Assembly (NCBI GenBank): GCA_028710895.1
Contig: JAQTTH010000009.1
Span: 1 to 64,000, forward strand
Source: Paludibacter sp.
GTDB lineage: Bacteria; Bacteroidota; Bacteroidia; Bacteroidales; Paludibacteraceae
DNA length: 64,000 nt
Direction of reading: 5' to 3'
The position numbers were made by a program, and so were the translations under genes. Numbering within the stretch: the stretch's first letter is position 1; each line of letters starts with the position of its first letter. The notes beneath the pieces are model-generated. The model worked only from the letters and a program-made list of their open reading frames with translations. It had not been told where the DNA came from and did not search any database. Shown here piece by piece: positions 28,855 through 37,743 of the stretch.

Positions 28855-29814
28855 TTATCCCAAATGTTCTGCAGCTTCTTCTTTATCTTTATCATGGAAA
28901 GGATAATCTTTGCCTTTAGGAGGTAAATAATAAACCCGTGGATGTGTTCCGAGTTCCGGCATAAGTGTGTAACCACCATTGTCTTCCAACAATTTCTTAA
29001 ACCTGAAGGTCTCTTTTGTTGTTCCGTTGGTTACAGCATCTTCGTTTTCGTCGCCGAAATAATACACTCCGTTTGGACAAGCCGAAACGCAATAAGGCAA
29101 CTTACCTTCGCGCACACGATCGGCACTAAACAAACATTTGCTCACAGTTCCTTTCTTTTGCGGAACATTCAGTTCAACGTTGTAAGGCATATTTTCTTCT
29201 TCGAGCGTATGAATTGGTTCGGCCCAGTTGAATATACGGGCGCTATACGGACAGGCTGCAATACAGAAACGGCAACCGATACATCTTTCGTTATCAATTA
29301 AAACAATTCCGTCCTGACGTTTGAAGGTAGCATCAACAGGACATACAGCAACGCATGGGGGATTATCGCAATGCTGACAGGGTTTGGGCATGTAATAAGC
29401 AGGAGTCTCTTTGGTTTCCTGCATTTTCAACACATTCATATGGTGCTGATCTTCACTCAAATGGTGTGCATTATTACATGCATTCATACATTTACGGGCG
29501 TTCCGGCATTTCGACAGGTCGATAACCATAACGAAACGTTTTCCTTCGAGTCCATCGCGTCCGCGTTGTTGCAGGTAAGTGAAGTTCTGTTCTTTTGGGA
29601 TAACAACTTTCGAACCATCAGCTCTTTCAATTTCGAGAAGTTCATTTTCGGCTTTAAGTACCCGGCTTCTGTCAAACGGTCGTTTCCGTTTATCATAATT
29701 AATACCGGCAAAGATTGCAGAACCTGCTAAAACTGAGCCCACACCGATAATTCCTAAGTCTTGTAAGAATTCTCTTCTCGATTTTTTTTTGGGCTTTTGC
29801 TCTTTTTCACTCAT
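28855..29814 (-). CDS. Tat-exported ferredoxin-like iron-sulfur protein (ActB/HybA-type)
   Basis: A 319-residue protein with a twin-arginine signal (KSRREFLQDLG, 11-21). It has four Cys motifs of the DmsB/HybA ferredoxin fold: I at 103-113 (Cys103, Ala106, Cys109, Cys113), II at 146-158, III at 178-188 (both complete) and IV at 227-246 (Cys227, Ser230, Cys242, Cys246). The second ligand is missing in motifs I and IV, so up to two sites may hold [3Fe-4S] clusters. It should relay electrons from the NrfD-like protein to cytochrome c. It is the first gene of the respiratory operon. Confidence 0.88.
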   Translation of the reverse strand: MSEKEQKPKKKSRREFLQDLGIIGVGSVLAGSAIFAGINYDKRKRPFDRSRVLKAENELLEIERADGSKVVIPKEQNFTYLQQRGRDGLEGKRFVMVIDLSKCRNARKCMNACNNAHHLSEDQHHMNVLKMQETKETPAYYMPKPCQHCDNPPCVAVCPVDATFKRQDGIVLIDNERCIGCRFCIAACPYSARIFNWAEPIHTLEEENMPYNVELNVPQKKGTVSKCLFSADRVREGKLPYCVSACPNGVYYFGDENEDAVTNGTTKETFRFKKLLEDNGGYTLMPELGTHPRVYYLPPKGKDYPFHDKDKEEAAEHLG

Positions 29815-29947
29815 CCTGTTATGGAGTTATATTAGTAATTAATTTTATCGTTTAATGGACAAAACAGTTTTATTTAAGATTATGTTCAACGGAAAACAGT
29901 TAAAACAAACGCTTGTTTTATTTTTTAATACTCCCGTGAAACTGCCA

Positions 29948-29978
29948 CAAATATAGAATAAAGATTTTATTTTACAAA
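29948..29978 (-). promoter_or_regulatory. Promoter of the FeS-NrfD-cytochrome-oxidase operon
   Basis: On the reverse strand TTTG (29978-29975) is followed after exactly 19 bases by TATATTTG (29955-29948), a full Bacteroidetes consensus promoter. The start site would be about 125 bases before the iron-sulfur protein ATG. Confidence 0.8.
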
Positions 29979-30475
29979 CAATTCTGAAATTTTAATCACT
30001 AAATATTTGTAACGAATACAATTAATAATCGGATTTCAGATTAAGCAAATAATAATATGTGGCTATTATTCCTAAAAACAGTGAATACTAAAGCCTGAAA
30101 TTTCACAAATCAATCAAAATAGCTTAAGTTTGTTCTCCGAAATATTCATGATGAGTTTGTATACATTTCTAGTATAATGTACGAAGTTCTATTTCGGCAA
30201 TCCCCAAAGCGTTGTTTATTTGCAGCTGAAATGAATCATTTTGTAGTAACATTTTAAAGTGTTATTAATCAACATATAATAATGGGACAAATTAATAAAC
30301 TACCAAAAACAATAGGCATAATATCAAATAAGATAATTAATCTGTATTTGCGAAGCTCTACATTTGCGGCGTAATCTGGCTAATCCGCTCTTATGATGAA
30401 AAACACAGTCGACAAATTACAATAAATCGAAAAACACAAAATATACATATAAAACAATAATTAATTAGAAATATC
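29979..30475. promoter_or_regulatory. Divergent regulatory region before rhaA
   Basis: AT-rich DNA with no open reading frame of note between the respiratory promoter and rhaA. TACATTTG at 30359-30366 (plus) fits the Bacteroidetes -7 element about 110 bases before the rhaA ATG. No TTTG is present at the usual spacing, which would suit an activator-dependent promoter. No riboswitch or repeat was recognised. Confidence 0.45.
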
Positions 30476-31735
30476 ATGAATGATCAAATCCAGAAATCGT
30501 TTGATTTCGCTGTAGCTGAGTTTGCCTCTATAGGCGTGGATGTAAACAAAGCACTTGAACAACTAGACAAATTACCAATATCATTACACTGCTGGCAAGC
30601 CGATGACGTAACAGGCTTCGAAAATGTAGAAGGCAGCCTTACAGGTGGAATACAGGCAACCGGAAACTATCCGGGAAAAGCCCGCTCAATAGAAGAACTT
30701 CGTGCCGACATAGACAAAGCCATGGAACTTATACCCGGAGATCACCGTGTAAACATACATGCTTTCTACGGCGATTTTGGTGGTGAAGTAGTTGATCGCG
30801 ATCAGATTGAAATCAAACATTTCCAAAGCTGGATTGACTGGGCGAAAGAAAAAAACTACAAACTTGATTTCAACGCAACCTGTTTCTCTCACGACAAATC
30901 ATCGGATGGTCACACATTGTCTCACCCCGATCCTGCTATCCGGGCATTTTGGGTTGAACACGTGATTCGCTGTCGCAAAATAGCAGAAGAAATGGGACGC
31001 CAGTTGGGTTCGAAATGTATGCACAATATCTGGATTCCTGATGGTTCGAAAGATGTAACTGTAAACCGTTTACAATACCGTCAGAACCTGAAAGATTCGT
31101 TGGATAAAATCTTCGAATACAAAACCAACGATGAATACATGAAGGACTGCATTGAAAGCAAGGTCTTTGGTATTGGACTGGAAAATTTCACTGTGGGTTC
31201 ACATGAGTTTTACATGGGCTATGGTATCAAAAACAATATTCCAATTACGTTGGATGCCGGTCACTTCCACCCTACTGAAATTATATCCGACAAAATATCT
31301 TCCTTGTTATTATTCACTTCGGAAATCATGCTTCACGTTACCCGCAGCATCCGTTGGGATAGCGACCACGTAGTAATTCTGAACGAGGAACTTGTAGCTA
31401 TTGCTCAGGAAATTGTGCGTGCCGACGCCATAGATAAAGTACACGTAGGATTGGATTATTTCGATGCTTCTATCAACCGTATCGGTGCTTATGTGGTAGG
31501 TGTTCGCGCTACTCAAAAGGCATTATTACAGGCGTTGCTTGAACCAATTGTAACATTACGCCAGTACGAAGCAAATGGTCAGAACTTCGAACGCATGGCT
31601 TTGCTTGAAGAAGTAAAATCAATGCCTTGGGGAGCGGTTTACAACTACTACTGCGCTAAAAAAGGCGTTATTGTTGGCGAAGCGTATATTGCCGACATCC
31701 AACAATACGAAAAAGACGTAACGTCTAAACGCTAA
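30476..31735 (+). CDS. rhaA: L-rhamnose isomerase
   Basis: A 419-residue enzyme with RhaA signatures SLHCWQADDVTGFE (about 36-49), IHAFYGDFGGE (about 89-99), the metal-binding IWIPDGSKD and LDAGHFHPTE (about 260-269). It converts L-rhamnose to L-rhamnulose. Length is typical. It is followed by a terminator and then by the rhamnose transporter gene; no rhaB or rhaD is in the window. Confidence 0.95.
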   Translation: MNDQIQKSFDFAVAEFASIGVDVNKALEQLDKLPISLHCWQADDVTGFENVEGSLTGGIQATGNYPGKARSIEELRADIDKAMELIPGDHRVNIHAFYGDFGGEVVDRDQIEIKHFQSWIDWAKEKNYKLDFNATCFSHDKSSDGHTLSHPDPAIRAFWVEHVIRCRKIAEEMGRQLGSKCMHNIWIPDGSKDVTVNRLQYRQNLKDSLDKIFEYKTNDEYMKDCIESKVFGIGLENFTVGSHEFYMGYGIKNNIPITLDAGHFHPTEIISDKISSLLLFTSEIMLHVTRSIRWDSDHVVILNEELVAIAQEIVRADAIDKVHVGLDYFDASINRIGAYVVGVRATQKALLQALLEPIVTLRQYEANGQNFERMALLEEVKSMPWGAVYNYYCAKKGVIVGEAYIADIQQYEKDVTSKR

Positions 31736-31746
31736 AAAAATCAGTC

Positions 31747-31790
31747 ACAACAGACACAATGGAAAAGATCATTGTGTCTGTTGTAATTTT
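31747..31790 (+). terminator. Rho-independent terminator after rhaA
   Basis: A perfect 15-bp inverted repeat (31747-31761 with 31770-31784) and 8-base loop, followed by AATTTT, about ten bases after the rhaA stop. Confidence 0.85.
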
Positions 31791-31866
31791 ATACCTTTTC
31801 TAATTTAGTACTAATCAACTTTGAACAGTTGGACGCTTTCAACTGCAAATTGCAAATTAAAAAATC

Positions 31867-32940
31867 ATGAATGCACTCTTAGGAATTTTGTTTCACTCCA
31901 TCGGGGGCTTTGCTTCCGGTAGTTTTTATATGCCTTACAACAAGGTAAAAGGTTGGGCCTGGGAAAGTTTCTGGATAGTCGGCGGACTATTCTCGTGGCT
32001 GATTGTCCCACCACTTGCTGCGTGGATCACCATTCCTCATTTCGCAACGTATATCGCTGCCTGCTCAAGTCAAATTCTTACCATTACATTTATCATGGGA
32101 TTGCTTTGGGGTATCGGTGGTTTGACATACGGTCTGGGTGTACGTTACCTCGGAATGTCCCTTGGCAACTCGGTAGTTCTTGGATTCTGCGCTGCCTTTG
32201 GCGCTATCGTTCCATCTATTTATTACAACATTAATCCAACAGTTGGTAAAGTCACATTTACCGATATGCTGGCACATCCCGGTGGCCAATTGGTTCTATT
32301 GGGAGTTCTTGTTTGCGTAACTGGTATTGCTATTTCAGGAAGAGCCGGTATTTTAAAAGAAAAAGAACTTACAAAAGAACAACAAGCTGCTTCAGTAGCC
32401 GAATTTAACCTTGTAAAAGGATTGATTATTGCTATTGTTTCAGGTATCTTAAGCTCATTTTTCAATTTTGGTATCGAAGCCGGAAAATCAATGGCAGAAG
32501 CTGCTAACGAAGCATGGAAGGTTTTACACCCGGGTCAGGGCGAATTTTTGTATCAAAACAATGTAACGTACATCATTATTCTTTGGGGTGGTTTGACTAC
32601 CAACTTTATCTGGACAACCATTTTGAGTCTGAAGAATAAATCCTACAAAAACTTCACCGACAAAAAAACACCAATTACCAAAAACATCATTTTCTCGGCA
32701 TTGGCCGGAACAACCTGGTTCCTTCAGTTTTTCTTCTACGGAATGGGCGAAAGCAAATTGGGTAATGGTGCTAGTTCATGGATTCTACACATGTCGACTA
32801 TTATTCTGACAGCCAATATGTGGGGAATAGTTCGTAAAGAATGGACTGGCGTTTCTTCAAAAACCAAATGGACAATCACTACAGGTATTGCCCTAATTAT
32901 GTTATCGGTAGTATTGGTTGGTATCGGTAATTCAATGTAA
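31867..32940 (+). CDS. rhaT: L-rhamnose/proton symporter
   Basis: A 357-residue membrane protein with about ten helices. It has the RhaT-like N-terminus GILFHSIGGFASGSFYMPY (about 6-24) and GIGGLTYGLGVRYLGMSLGNSV (about 86-107). It imports L-rhamnose with H+. Placement right after rhaA supports the call. It is flanked by terminators and so may be expressed with rhaA only through read-through or from its own promoter. Confidence 0.92.
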   Translation: MNALLGILFHSIGGFASGSFYMPYNKVKGWAWESFWIVGGLFSWLIVPPLAAWITIPHFATYIAACSSQILTITFIMGLLWGIGGLTYGLGVRYLGMSLGNSVVLGFCAAFGAIVPSIYYNINPTVGKVTFTDMLAHPGGQLVLLGVLVCVTGIAISGRAGILKEKELTKEQQAASVAEFNLVKGLIIAIVSGILSSFFNFGIEAGKSMAEAANEAWKVLHPGQGEFLYQNNVTYIIILWGGLTTNFIWTTILSLKNKSYKNFTDKKTPITKNIIFSALAGTTWFLQFFFYGMGESKLGNGASSWILHMSTIILTANMWGIVRKEWTGVSSKTKWTITTGIALIMLSVVLVGIGNSM

Positions 32941-32968
32941 TGACCAATCGATTTTAATCAAAAACTAC

Positions 32969-33000
32969 AAAGGGACAAGCAAAAACTTGTCCCTTTTTTA
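32969..33000 (+). terminator. Rho-independent terminator after rhaT
   Basis: An 11-bp stem AAAGGGACAAG/CTTGTCCCTTT with a 6-base loop continues into a T-run, about 28 bases after the rhaT stop. Confidence 0.85.
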
Positions 33001-33066
33001 TGCCATATTAAGGTACAAAAGCCAACCAATTACGTCATTAAGTCTGAATATAATTAGAAACAAAGC

Positions 33067-33972
33067 ATGAAAAAACGATTCTCGGGCATTGTGGTGCCAA
33101 TGATTACTCCACTAAACAAAGACTTCACCGTAGATGTAGTTGCAGTTGAACGCATTATGAAACTCTTTGCCAAACACGGCATTCATCCACTTTTGTTGGG
33201 AACAACGGGCGAATCGAGCTCCGTTAGCGAAACAGAAAGCTATCGTTTTGTGGAAGCTGCTGTAAAAGCAAAAAGCGAGAATCAGTGCATTTATGCAGGG
33301 TTAGTGGGTAATCAGGTTTCAACCCTGATTGAACGTGGAAACAAATACATAGCGCTGGGAGCCGATGTGGTAGTTGCCACATTACCTTCGTATTATATTC
33401 TGACTCCCGCACAGATGGCAACATTCTACACCCAACTCGCCGATCATATTTCAGGTCCGGTAATGATGTATAATATCAAAGCAACCACCCAAATGACAAT
33501 ACCGCTGGCAGTTGTCAAAGAACTCAGTACACATCCCAATATTTGGGGATTAAAAGATTCAGAACGCGATGCCGACCGCATGAAAGAATGCATCGAAACC
33601 TATAAAGGCCGTGCAGATTTTGCTTATTTTTGCGGCTGGGGTGCTCAAAGTTGTGGCAGCTTACAACTCGGAGCCGATGGCATTGTTCCAAGCACCGGCA
33701 ATATTGTTCCCGAAATGTATGGCGAATTATATAATGCCGCAATGACCCGGGATTGGGGAAAATGCATTAACTATCAGACTTTTACAGATGAAGCAGCTAC
33801 AATATATCAGAAAGACCGTACATTGGGCGAGTCATTGGCTGCTTTAAAGATTTTAATGAATGCGGAAGGTATTTGTAACACGACCATGATGCCGCCACTA
33901 ACTGAACTTTCTCAGGACGAATTACAAAAAATCACTGAACAATACAGTAAATTTAAAAACAAACAGGCATGA
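33067..33972 (+). CDS. DapA/NanA-family lyase (dihydrodipicolinate synthase-like)
   Basis: A 301-residue class I aldolase-superfamily enzyme. It has the pyruvate-binding GTTGE (about 45-49), the catalytic tyrosine region (VVATLPSYYILTP, MMYNIKA) and the Schiff-base lysine in WGLKDSE (about 160-166). Family members condense or cleave pyruvate with aldehydes. Here, first in an operon with a transporter, an alcohol dehydrogenase, PdxA2 and DUF1537 genes, cleavage of a 2-keto-3-deoxy sugar acid is more likely than lysine synthesis. The exact substrate is not shown by the sequence. Its stop overlaps the next start (ATGA). Confidence 0.85.
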   Translation: MKKRFSGIVVPMITPLNKDFTVDVVAVERIMKLFAKHGIHPLLLGTTGESSSVSETESYRFVEAAVKAKSENQCIYAGLVGNQVSTLIERGNKYIALGADVVVATLPSYYILTPAQMATFYTQLADHISGPVMMYNIKATTQMTIPLAVVKELSTHPNIWGLKDSERDADRMKECIETYKGRADFAYFCGWGAQSCGSLQLGADGIVPSTGNIVPEMYGELYNAAMTRDWGKCINYQTFTDEAATIYQKDRTLGESLAALKILMNAEGICNTTMMPPLTELSQDELQKITEQYSKFKNKQA

Positions 33973-35522
33973 TAGAGAACCCAATACACTGGATTGATAC
34001 AGCTATCGTTATCATCTCCGTTCTGTTTACAATAGGCACCGGCCTGTACTTTTCAAGAAGACAAAAAAGCTCAGACCGTTACTTTGCCGGAAGCAAAACA
34101 ATACCTGCCTGGGCTATTGGTATTTCAATTTTCGCAACTTTACTAAGCAGCGTAACATTTTTGGCTTATCCTGCAGCTGCATACAAATCAAACTGGATTC
34201 TGTTGGTGCAGGGATTAATGGTACCTGTTATTTTGATTGGCGTTATCGGGTTTATTGTTCCGTTGTTCCGAAAAGTCATCCGGCTCAGTACGTACGAATA
34301 CTTCGAACGACGTTTTGGCGTTTTTGCCCGAATTTACAGTTCTGTGGCATTTATGCTCACTCACTTTTCAAAAATGGGAACCGTATTATACCTTGTAAGC
34401 ATTGCATTAAGCAGCTTTACGCATTTTCCGGTACTCACCATCATGCTTTGCCTGAGCTTTGCCATCATTACGCTCACTATGCTTGGTGGTATGGAAGCAG
34501 TTATTTGGATGGATGTGGTGCAGGGATTCCTACTGGTTGGAGGCGGTTTGCTGTGTTTGGGCATCCTGCTTTTCAAACCAGCAGGCGGTGCAATGGTAAC
34601 CTTAAGCAGTGCATTCAGCATGGGCAAAATCGATGTAGGTCCTTACAATTTTAATTTGTCGCAGCTTACATTTTGGGTAATGGTTATCAATGGTGCATTT
34701 TATGCCATTCAAAAATATGGAACTGACCAAACCATTGTACAACGCTATCTGGCTGCGAAGTCAGATAAGGATGCTAAAAAAGCAGCTTATATTGGTGTAT
34801 TTGCCAGTGTATCCGTTTGGACATTGTTTATGTTGATTGGCTCTTTACTTTTTGTGTTCTACAATAATGGAACAGCACATTTGCCATCTGATATTAGTGC
34901 TGATAAAGTTTTCCCCTATTTTATTAGTACACAATTACCGGTTGGAGTCGTTGGTTTGGTACTTTCAGCTCTGGTAGCTGCCGCTCTTGCCAGCCTGCAA
35001 TCAGATTTAAATTGCTTATCAGCCATTGGCGTGGAAGATTATTACCAACGCCTGAAACCAAACTGCACCGACAAACAACGCCTGAACATGGGCCGTATAC
35101 TGGTTTTCGCAGCAGGAGCCATCATGATGACAGTGGCCTATCTTTACGTTCAATGGGAAGGTGAAGGCGTATTGGGAGTCGTATTTGGGTTATATGCCAT
35201 TTTCTCTGCCGGTATAGTAGGAATTTTCCTGCTGGGATTGTTATCAAGAAGAGCCAACAAGCAAGGTTTATATTTTGGAGTTGGAGCCTGTGTACTGTTT
35301 ACAGCCTACGCTGTGCTTACAACTACTAAAATAGGTGATAATCTGATTCTGGATTTAGGAAAATTCAATTTCCCTCACCACAAATATATGTTGGGAGTGT
35401 ATAGTCATTTAATTGTACTGATAGTGGGTTATATCGCCAGTTTATTCTTCAAATCAGAACCGGCCGAAGACCACTTGACAATTTACGGATACCTGAAAGA
35501 AAAAAAAGCAAAAGCAATTTAA
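33969..35522 (+). CDS. Sodium:solute symporter (SSS family)
   Basis: A 517-residue membrane protein with about 13 helices and SSS features near the N-terminus (SDRYFAGSKTIPAWAIGISIFATLLSS, about 35-61) and TDQTIVQRYLAAKSDKDAKKA in the middle. It likely imports a sugar, sialic acid-like compound or sugar acid with Na+. It overlaps the DapA-like gene by four bases, so the substrate is probably what the operon degrades. Confidence 0.9.
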   Translation: MIENPIHWIDTAIVIISVLFTIGTGLYFSRRQKSSDRYFAGSKTIPAWAIGISIFATLLSSVTFLAYPAAAYKSNWILLVQGLMVPVILIGVIGFIVPLFRKVIRLSTYEYFERRFGVFARIYSSVAFMLTHFSKMGTVLYLVSIALSSFTHFPVLTIMLCLSFAIITLTMLGGMEAVIWMDVVQGFLLVGGGLLCLGILLFKPAGGAMVTLSSAFSMGKIDVGPYNFNLSQLTFWVMVINGAFYAIQKYGTDQTIVQRYLAAKSDKDAKKAAYIGVFASVSVWTLFMLIGSLLFVFYNNGTAHLPSDISADKVFPYFISTQLPVGVVGLVLSALVAAALASLQSDLNCLSAIGVEDYYQRLKPNCTDKQRLNMGRILVFAAGAIMMTVAYLYVQWEGEGVLGVVFGLYAIFSAGIVGIFLLGLLSRRANKQGLYFGVGACVLFTAYAVLTTTKIGDNLILDLGKFNFPHHKYMLGVYSHLIVLIVGYIASLFFKSEPAEDHLTIYGYLKEKKAKAI

Positions 35523-35565
35523 ACATCTTTTGAATACAAATTATTAATTACAAATTATATTTCAC

Positions 35566-36714
35566 GTGAATTCTATCATATTACAACAACCAGGCAAAAT
35601 TGTCTTTGGAGAAAACAGCTTGCAACAAGTTGCCGATGACACCATAATTCTGACTTCGGAACGTATCTTATTTCTTGTTGCCACACCGCTATTAAGTGCA
35701 GCAGAAGCTGTATGGGAGAAAATCTCAGAACAGGGCAAAAAGGTGGTCGTTATCGAATATAACTTTCCGGGAGAACCGACTTTCGGTCAATTCGACAATT
35801 TACTGAATAAATCCAGCTACTTTCGCCCCGATTGCGTCATAGGCATAGGTGGTGGCAGCGTACTCGACTGTGCCAAACTATTGGCAGCACTGACCGAAAA
35901 CACTCAAAAGGTCGAAGAAATTGTGGGTATAGGATTTTTGAACGGACGGTCAAAGAAACTAATCTGTGTTCCGACAACGTCAGGCACAGGCAGCGAAATG
36001 TCACCCAATGCGATATTGCTCAACGAGGCCACATCTGCTAAAAGTGGCATCATCAGCCCGTTTTTGGTTCCTGATGCCTGCTACATCGACCCTGTATTGA
36101 CTGTCAGTTTGCCCGCACGTCTGACTGCCGAAACAGGTATGGATGCACTTTCGCATTGCATCGAAGCTTATACCAATAAATTTGCTCACCCGGCTGTTGA
36201 TACCTATGCTTTGAGGGGTATTGAACTCATTACAGCCAATTTGCAGAAAGCCTGCGAGGATGGAAGTAACCTGGAAGCACGTTCAGCTTTGTCACTTGGT
36301 TCGATGTATGGTGGATTGTGCCTTGGGCCTGTCAACACATCAGCCGTTCATGCTCTTTCGTATGGATTAGGCGGTAAATTTCACATTGCTCACGGATTGG
36401 CAAATGCCATTCTGCTGCCCGAAGTATTACGTTTCAACCTGGTAGCTGACCCAAAACGTCATGCCGACGTGGCAAAAGCATTGGGTGTAACCAATCAGGG
36501 TTCGGATGAGCAAACTGCACTTGCCGGCATTGAGAAACTAATTGAATTATCGAAAGCCTGTAAAATTCCACAACGACTAACTGATATCGGAATTACCGAA
36601 GAGATATTACCCGAACTGGCTGACATAGCCATGAATGTTACCCGCCTGTTGAAAAACAACCCACGCATTGTAACAAAAGAAGATGCCATTGAAATTTATA
36701 AAAAGCTATTGTAG
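35566..36714 (+). CDS. Iron-containing alcohol dehydrogenase
   Basis: A 382-residue group III Fe-ADH. It has the NAD(P)-binding GIGGGSVLDCAK (about 92-103) and PTTSGTGSEMSPNA, and metal ligands in TGMDALSHCIEAY and HALSYGLGGKFHIAHGLANA. It uses a GTG start codon. The likely role is reduction of an aldehyde (such as lactaldehyde) or oxidation of a hydroxy acid made in this pathway. It lies 43 bases after the symporter gene and abuts pdxA2. Confidence 0.9.
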   Translation: MNSIILQQPGKIVFGENSLQQVADDTIILTSERILFLVATPLLSAAEAVWEKISEQGKKVVVIEYNFPGEPTFGQFDNLLNKSSYFRPDCVIGIGGGSVLDCAKLLAALTENTQKVEEIVGIGFLNGRSKKLICVPTTSGTGSEMSPNAILLNEATSAKSGIISPFLVPDACYIDPVLTVSLPARLTAETGMDALSHCIEAYTNKFAHPAVDTYALRGIELITANLQKACEDGSNLEARSALSLGSMYGGLCLGPVNTSAVHALSYGLGGKFHIAHGLANAILLPEVLRFNLVADPKRHADVAKALGVTNQGSDEQTALAGIEKLIELSKACKIPQRLTDIGITEEILPELADIAMNVTRLLKNNPRIVTKEDAIEIYKKLL

Positions 36715-37743
36715 ATGAAACCAATCATAGGAATATCCATGGGTGATCCGGCCGGAATCGGACCCGAAATATGCACTAAAGCCTTATCAAATGCGCATGT
36801 TTACGAACGCTGTCAACCAATCGTTGTTGGTGATGCAGCCGTCATGCAGCAAGCCGTTGAGCTTTTAAATTCAACGCTCAGGATAAATGCCATTCAGGCG
36901 GTAAAAGATGCCAGGTTTGAATTTGGAACTGTTGATGTATACGATTTGAAAAATGTAGATGCCAGCGAACTTAAACCCGGAGTTGTTTCAGCTATGGCCG
37001 GGAATGCGGCTTTCGAAGCTGTAAAAAAGGTAATTGATCTGGCTCTGGCGGACGAAATTGATGCAACGGTTACGGCACCTATCAACAAAGAATCTATACA
37101 CAATGCCGGACACAAGTTCTCGGGACATACAGAGATATATGCACACTTCACCAACACAGCCAAATTTGCGATGCTGCTGGCCGATGAAAACCTGCGGGTG
37201 ATTCATGCCACAACACATGTTTCGCTGCGTCAGGCCTGCGACTTATGCAAAAAACCACGAATCCTTGAAGTAATCTCGCTACTGAACGACGCTTGCGTGC
37301 AATTTGGTATTGCAAAACCCAAAATAGCTGTTGCCGGACTCAATCCTCATGCCGGTGAAAACGGATTGTTTGGCGACGAAGAAATCAATGAAATTATTCC
37401 GGCTATAGAGGAAGCAAAACTACAGGGATTTAATGTGGAAGGTCCCGTTCCGCCCGACACCATGTTCGTGAAAGCAGTGCAGGGAAAATATGACGGCTGT
37501 GTGGCTATGTACCACGACCAGGGTCATATTCCATTCAAGCTCGAAGGATTTCAATGGGACAATGAAAAGCAAACAATGAAAAGCGTGAAAGGTGTAAATA
37601 TCACGCTGGGTTTACCCATCATTCGCACCTCCGTTGATCACGGAACTGCATTCGAAATTGCCGGAAGAGGAATTGCTTCACCCGATGCTATGCTTGTAGC
37701 GTTGGATTATGCTATTTTAATGGCTAAACACAGAAAGAAATGA
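36715..37743 (+). CDS. PdxA2-type 4-phospho-threonate/erythronate dehydrogenase
   Basis: A 342-residue PdxA-family protein with all three metal-binding His regions: KFSGHTEIYAHF (about 132-143), MYHDQGHIPFKLEGF (about 263-277) and TSVDHGTAFEIAGRG (about 304-318). GISMGDPAGIGPE forms the N-terminus. Pairing with a DUF1537 kinase is the known PdxA2 arrangement, in which 4-phospho-threonate or -erythronate is oxidised and decarboxylated to dihydroxyacetone phosphate. A vitamin B6 role is less likely here. It starts directly after the Fe-ADH stop. Confidence 0.85.
   Translation: MKPIIGISMGDPAGIGPEICTKALSNAHVYERCQPIVVGDAAVMQQAVELLNSTLRINAIQAVKDARFEFGTVDVYDLKNVDASELKPGVVSAMAGNAAFEAVKKVIDLALADEIDATVTAPINKESIHNAGHKFSGHTEIYAHFTNTAKFAMLLADENLRVIHATTHVSLRQACDLCKKPRILEVISLLNDACVQFGIAKPKIAVAGLNPHAGENGLFGDEEINEIIPAIEEAKLQGFNVEGPVPPDTMFVKAVQGKYDGCVAMYHDQGHIPFKLEGFQWDNEKQTMKSVKGVNITLGLPIIRTSVDHGTAFEIAGRGIASPDAMLVALDYAILMAKHRKK

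Noticed and set aside
33067-33972. dapA for lysine biosynthesis
   Set aside because: Catabolic operon with transporter and dehydrogenases; family members with other substrates are common.
36715-37743. Vitamin B6 biosynthesis pdxA
   Set aside because: The residues allow it, but the overlap with a DUF1537 kinase and catabolic operon setting favour PdxA2.
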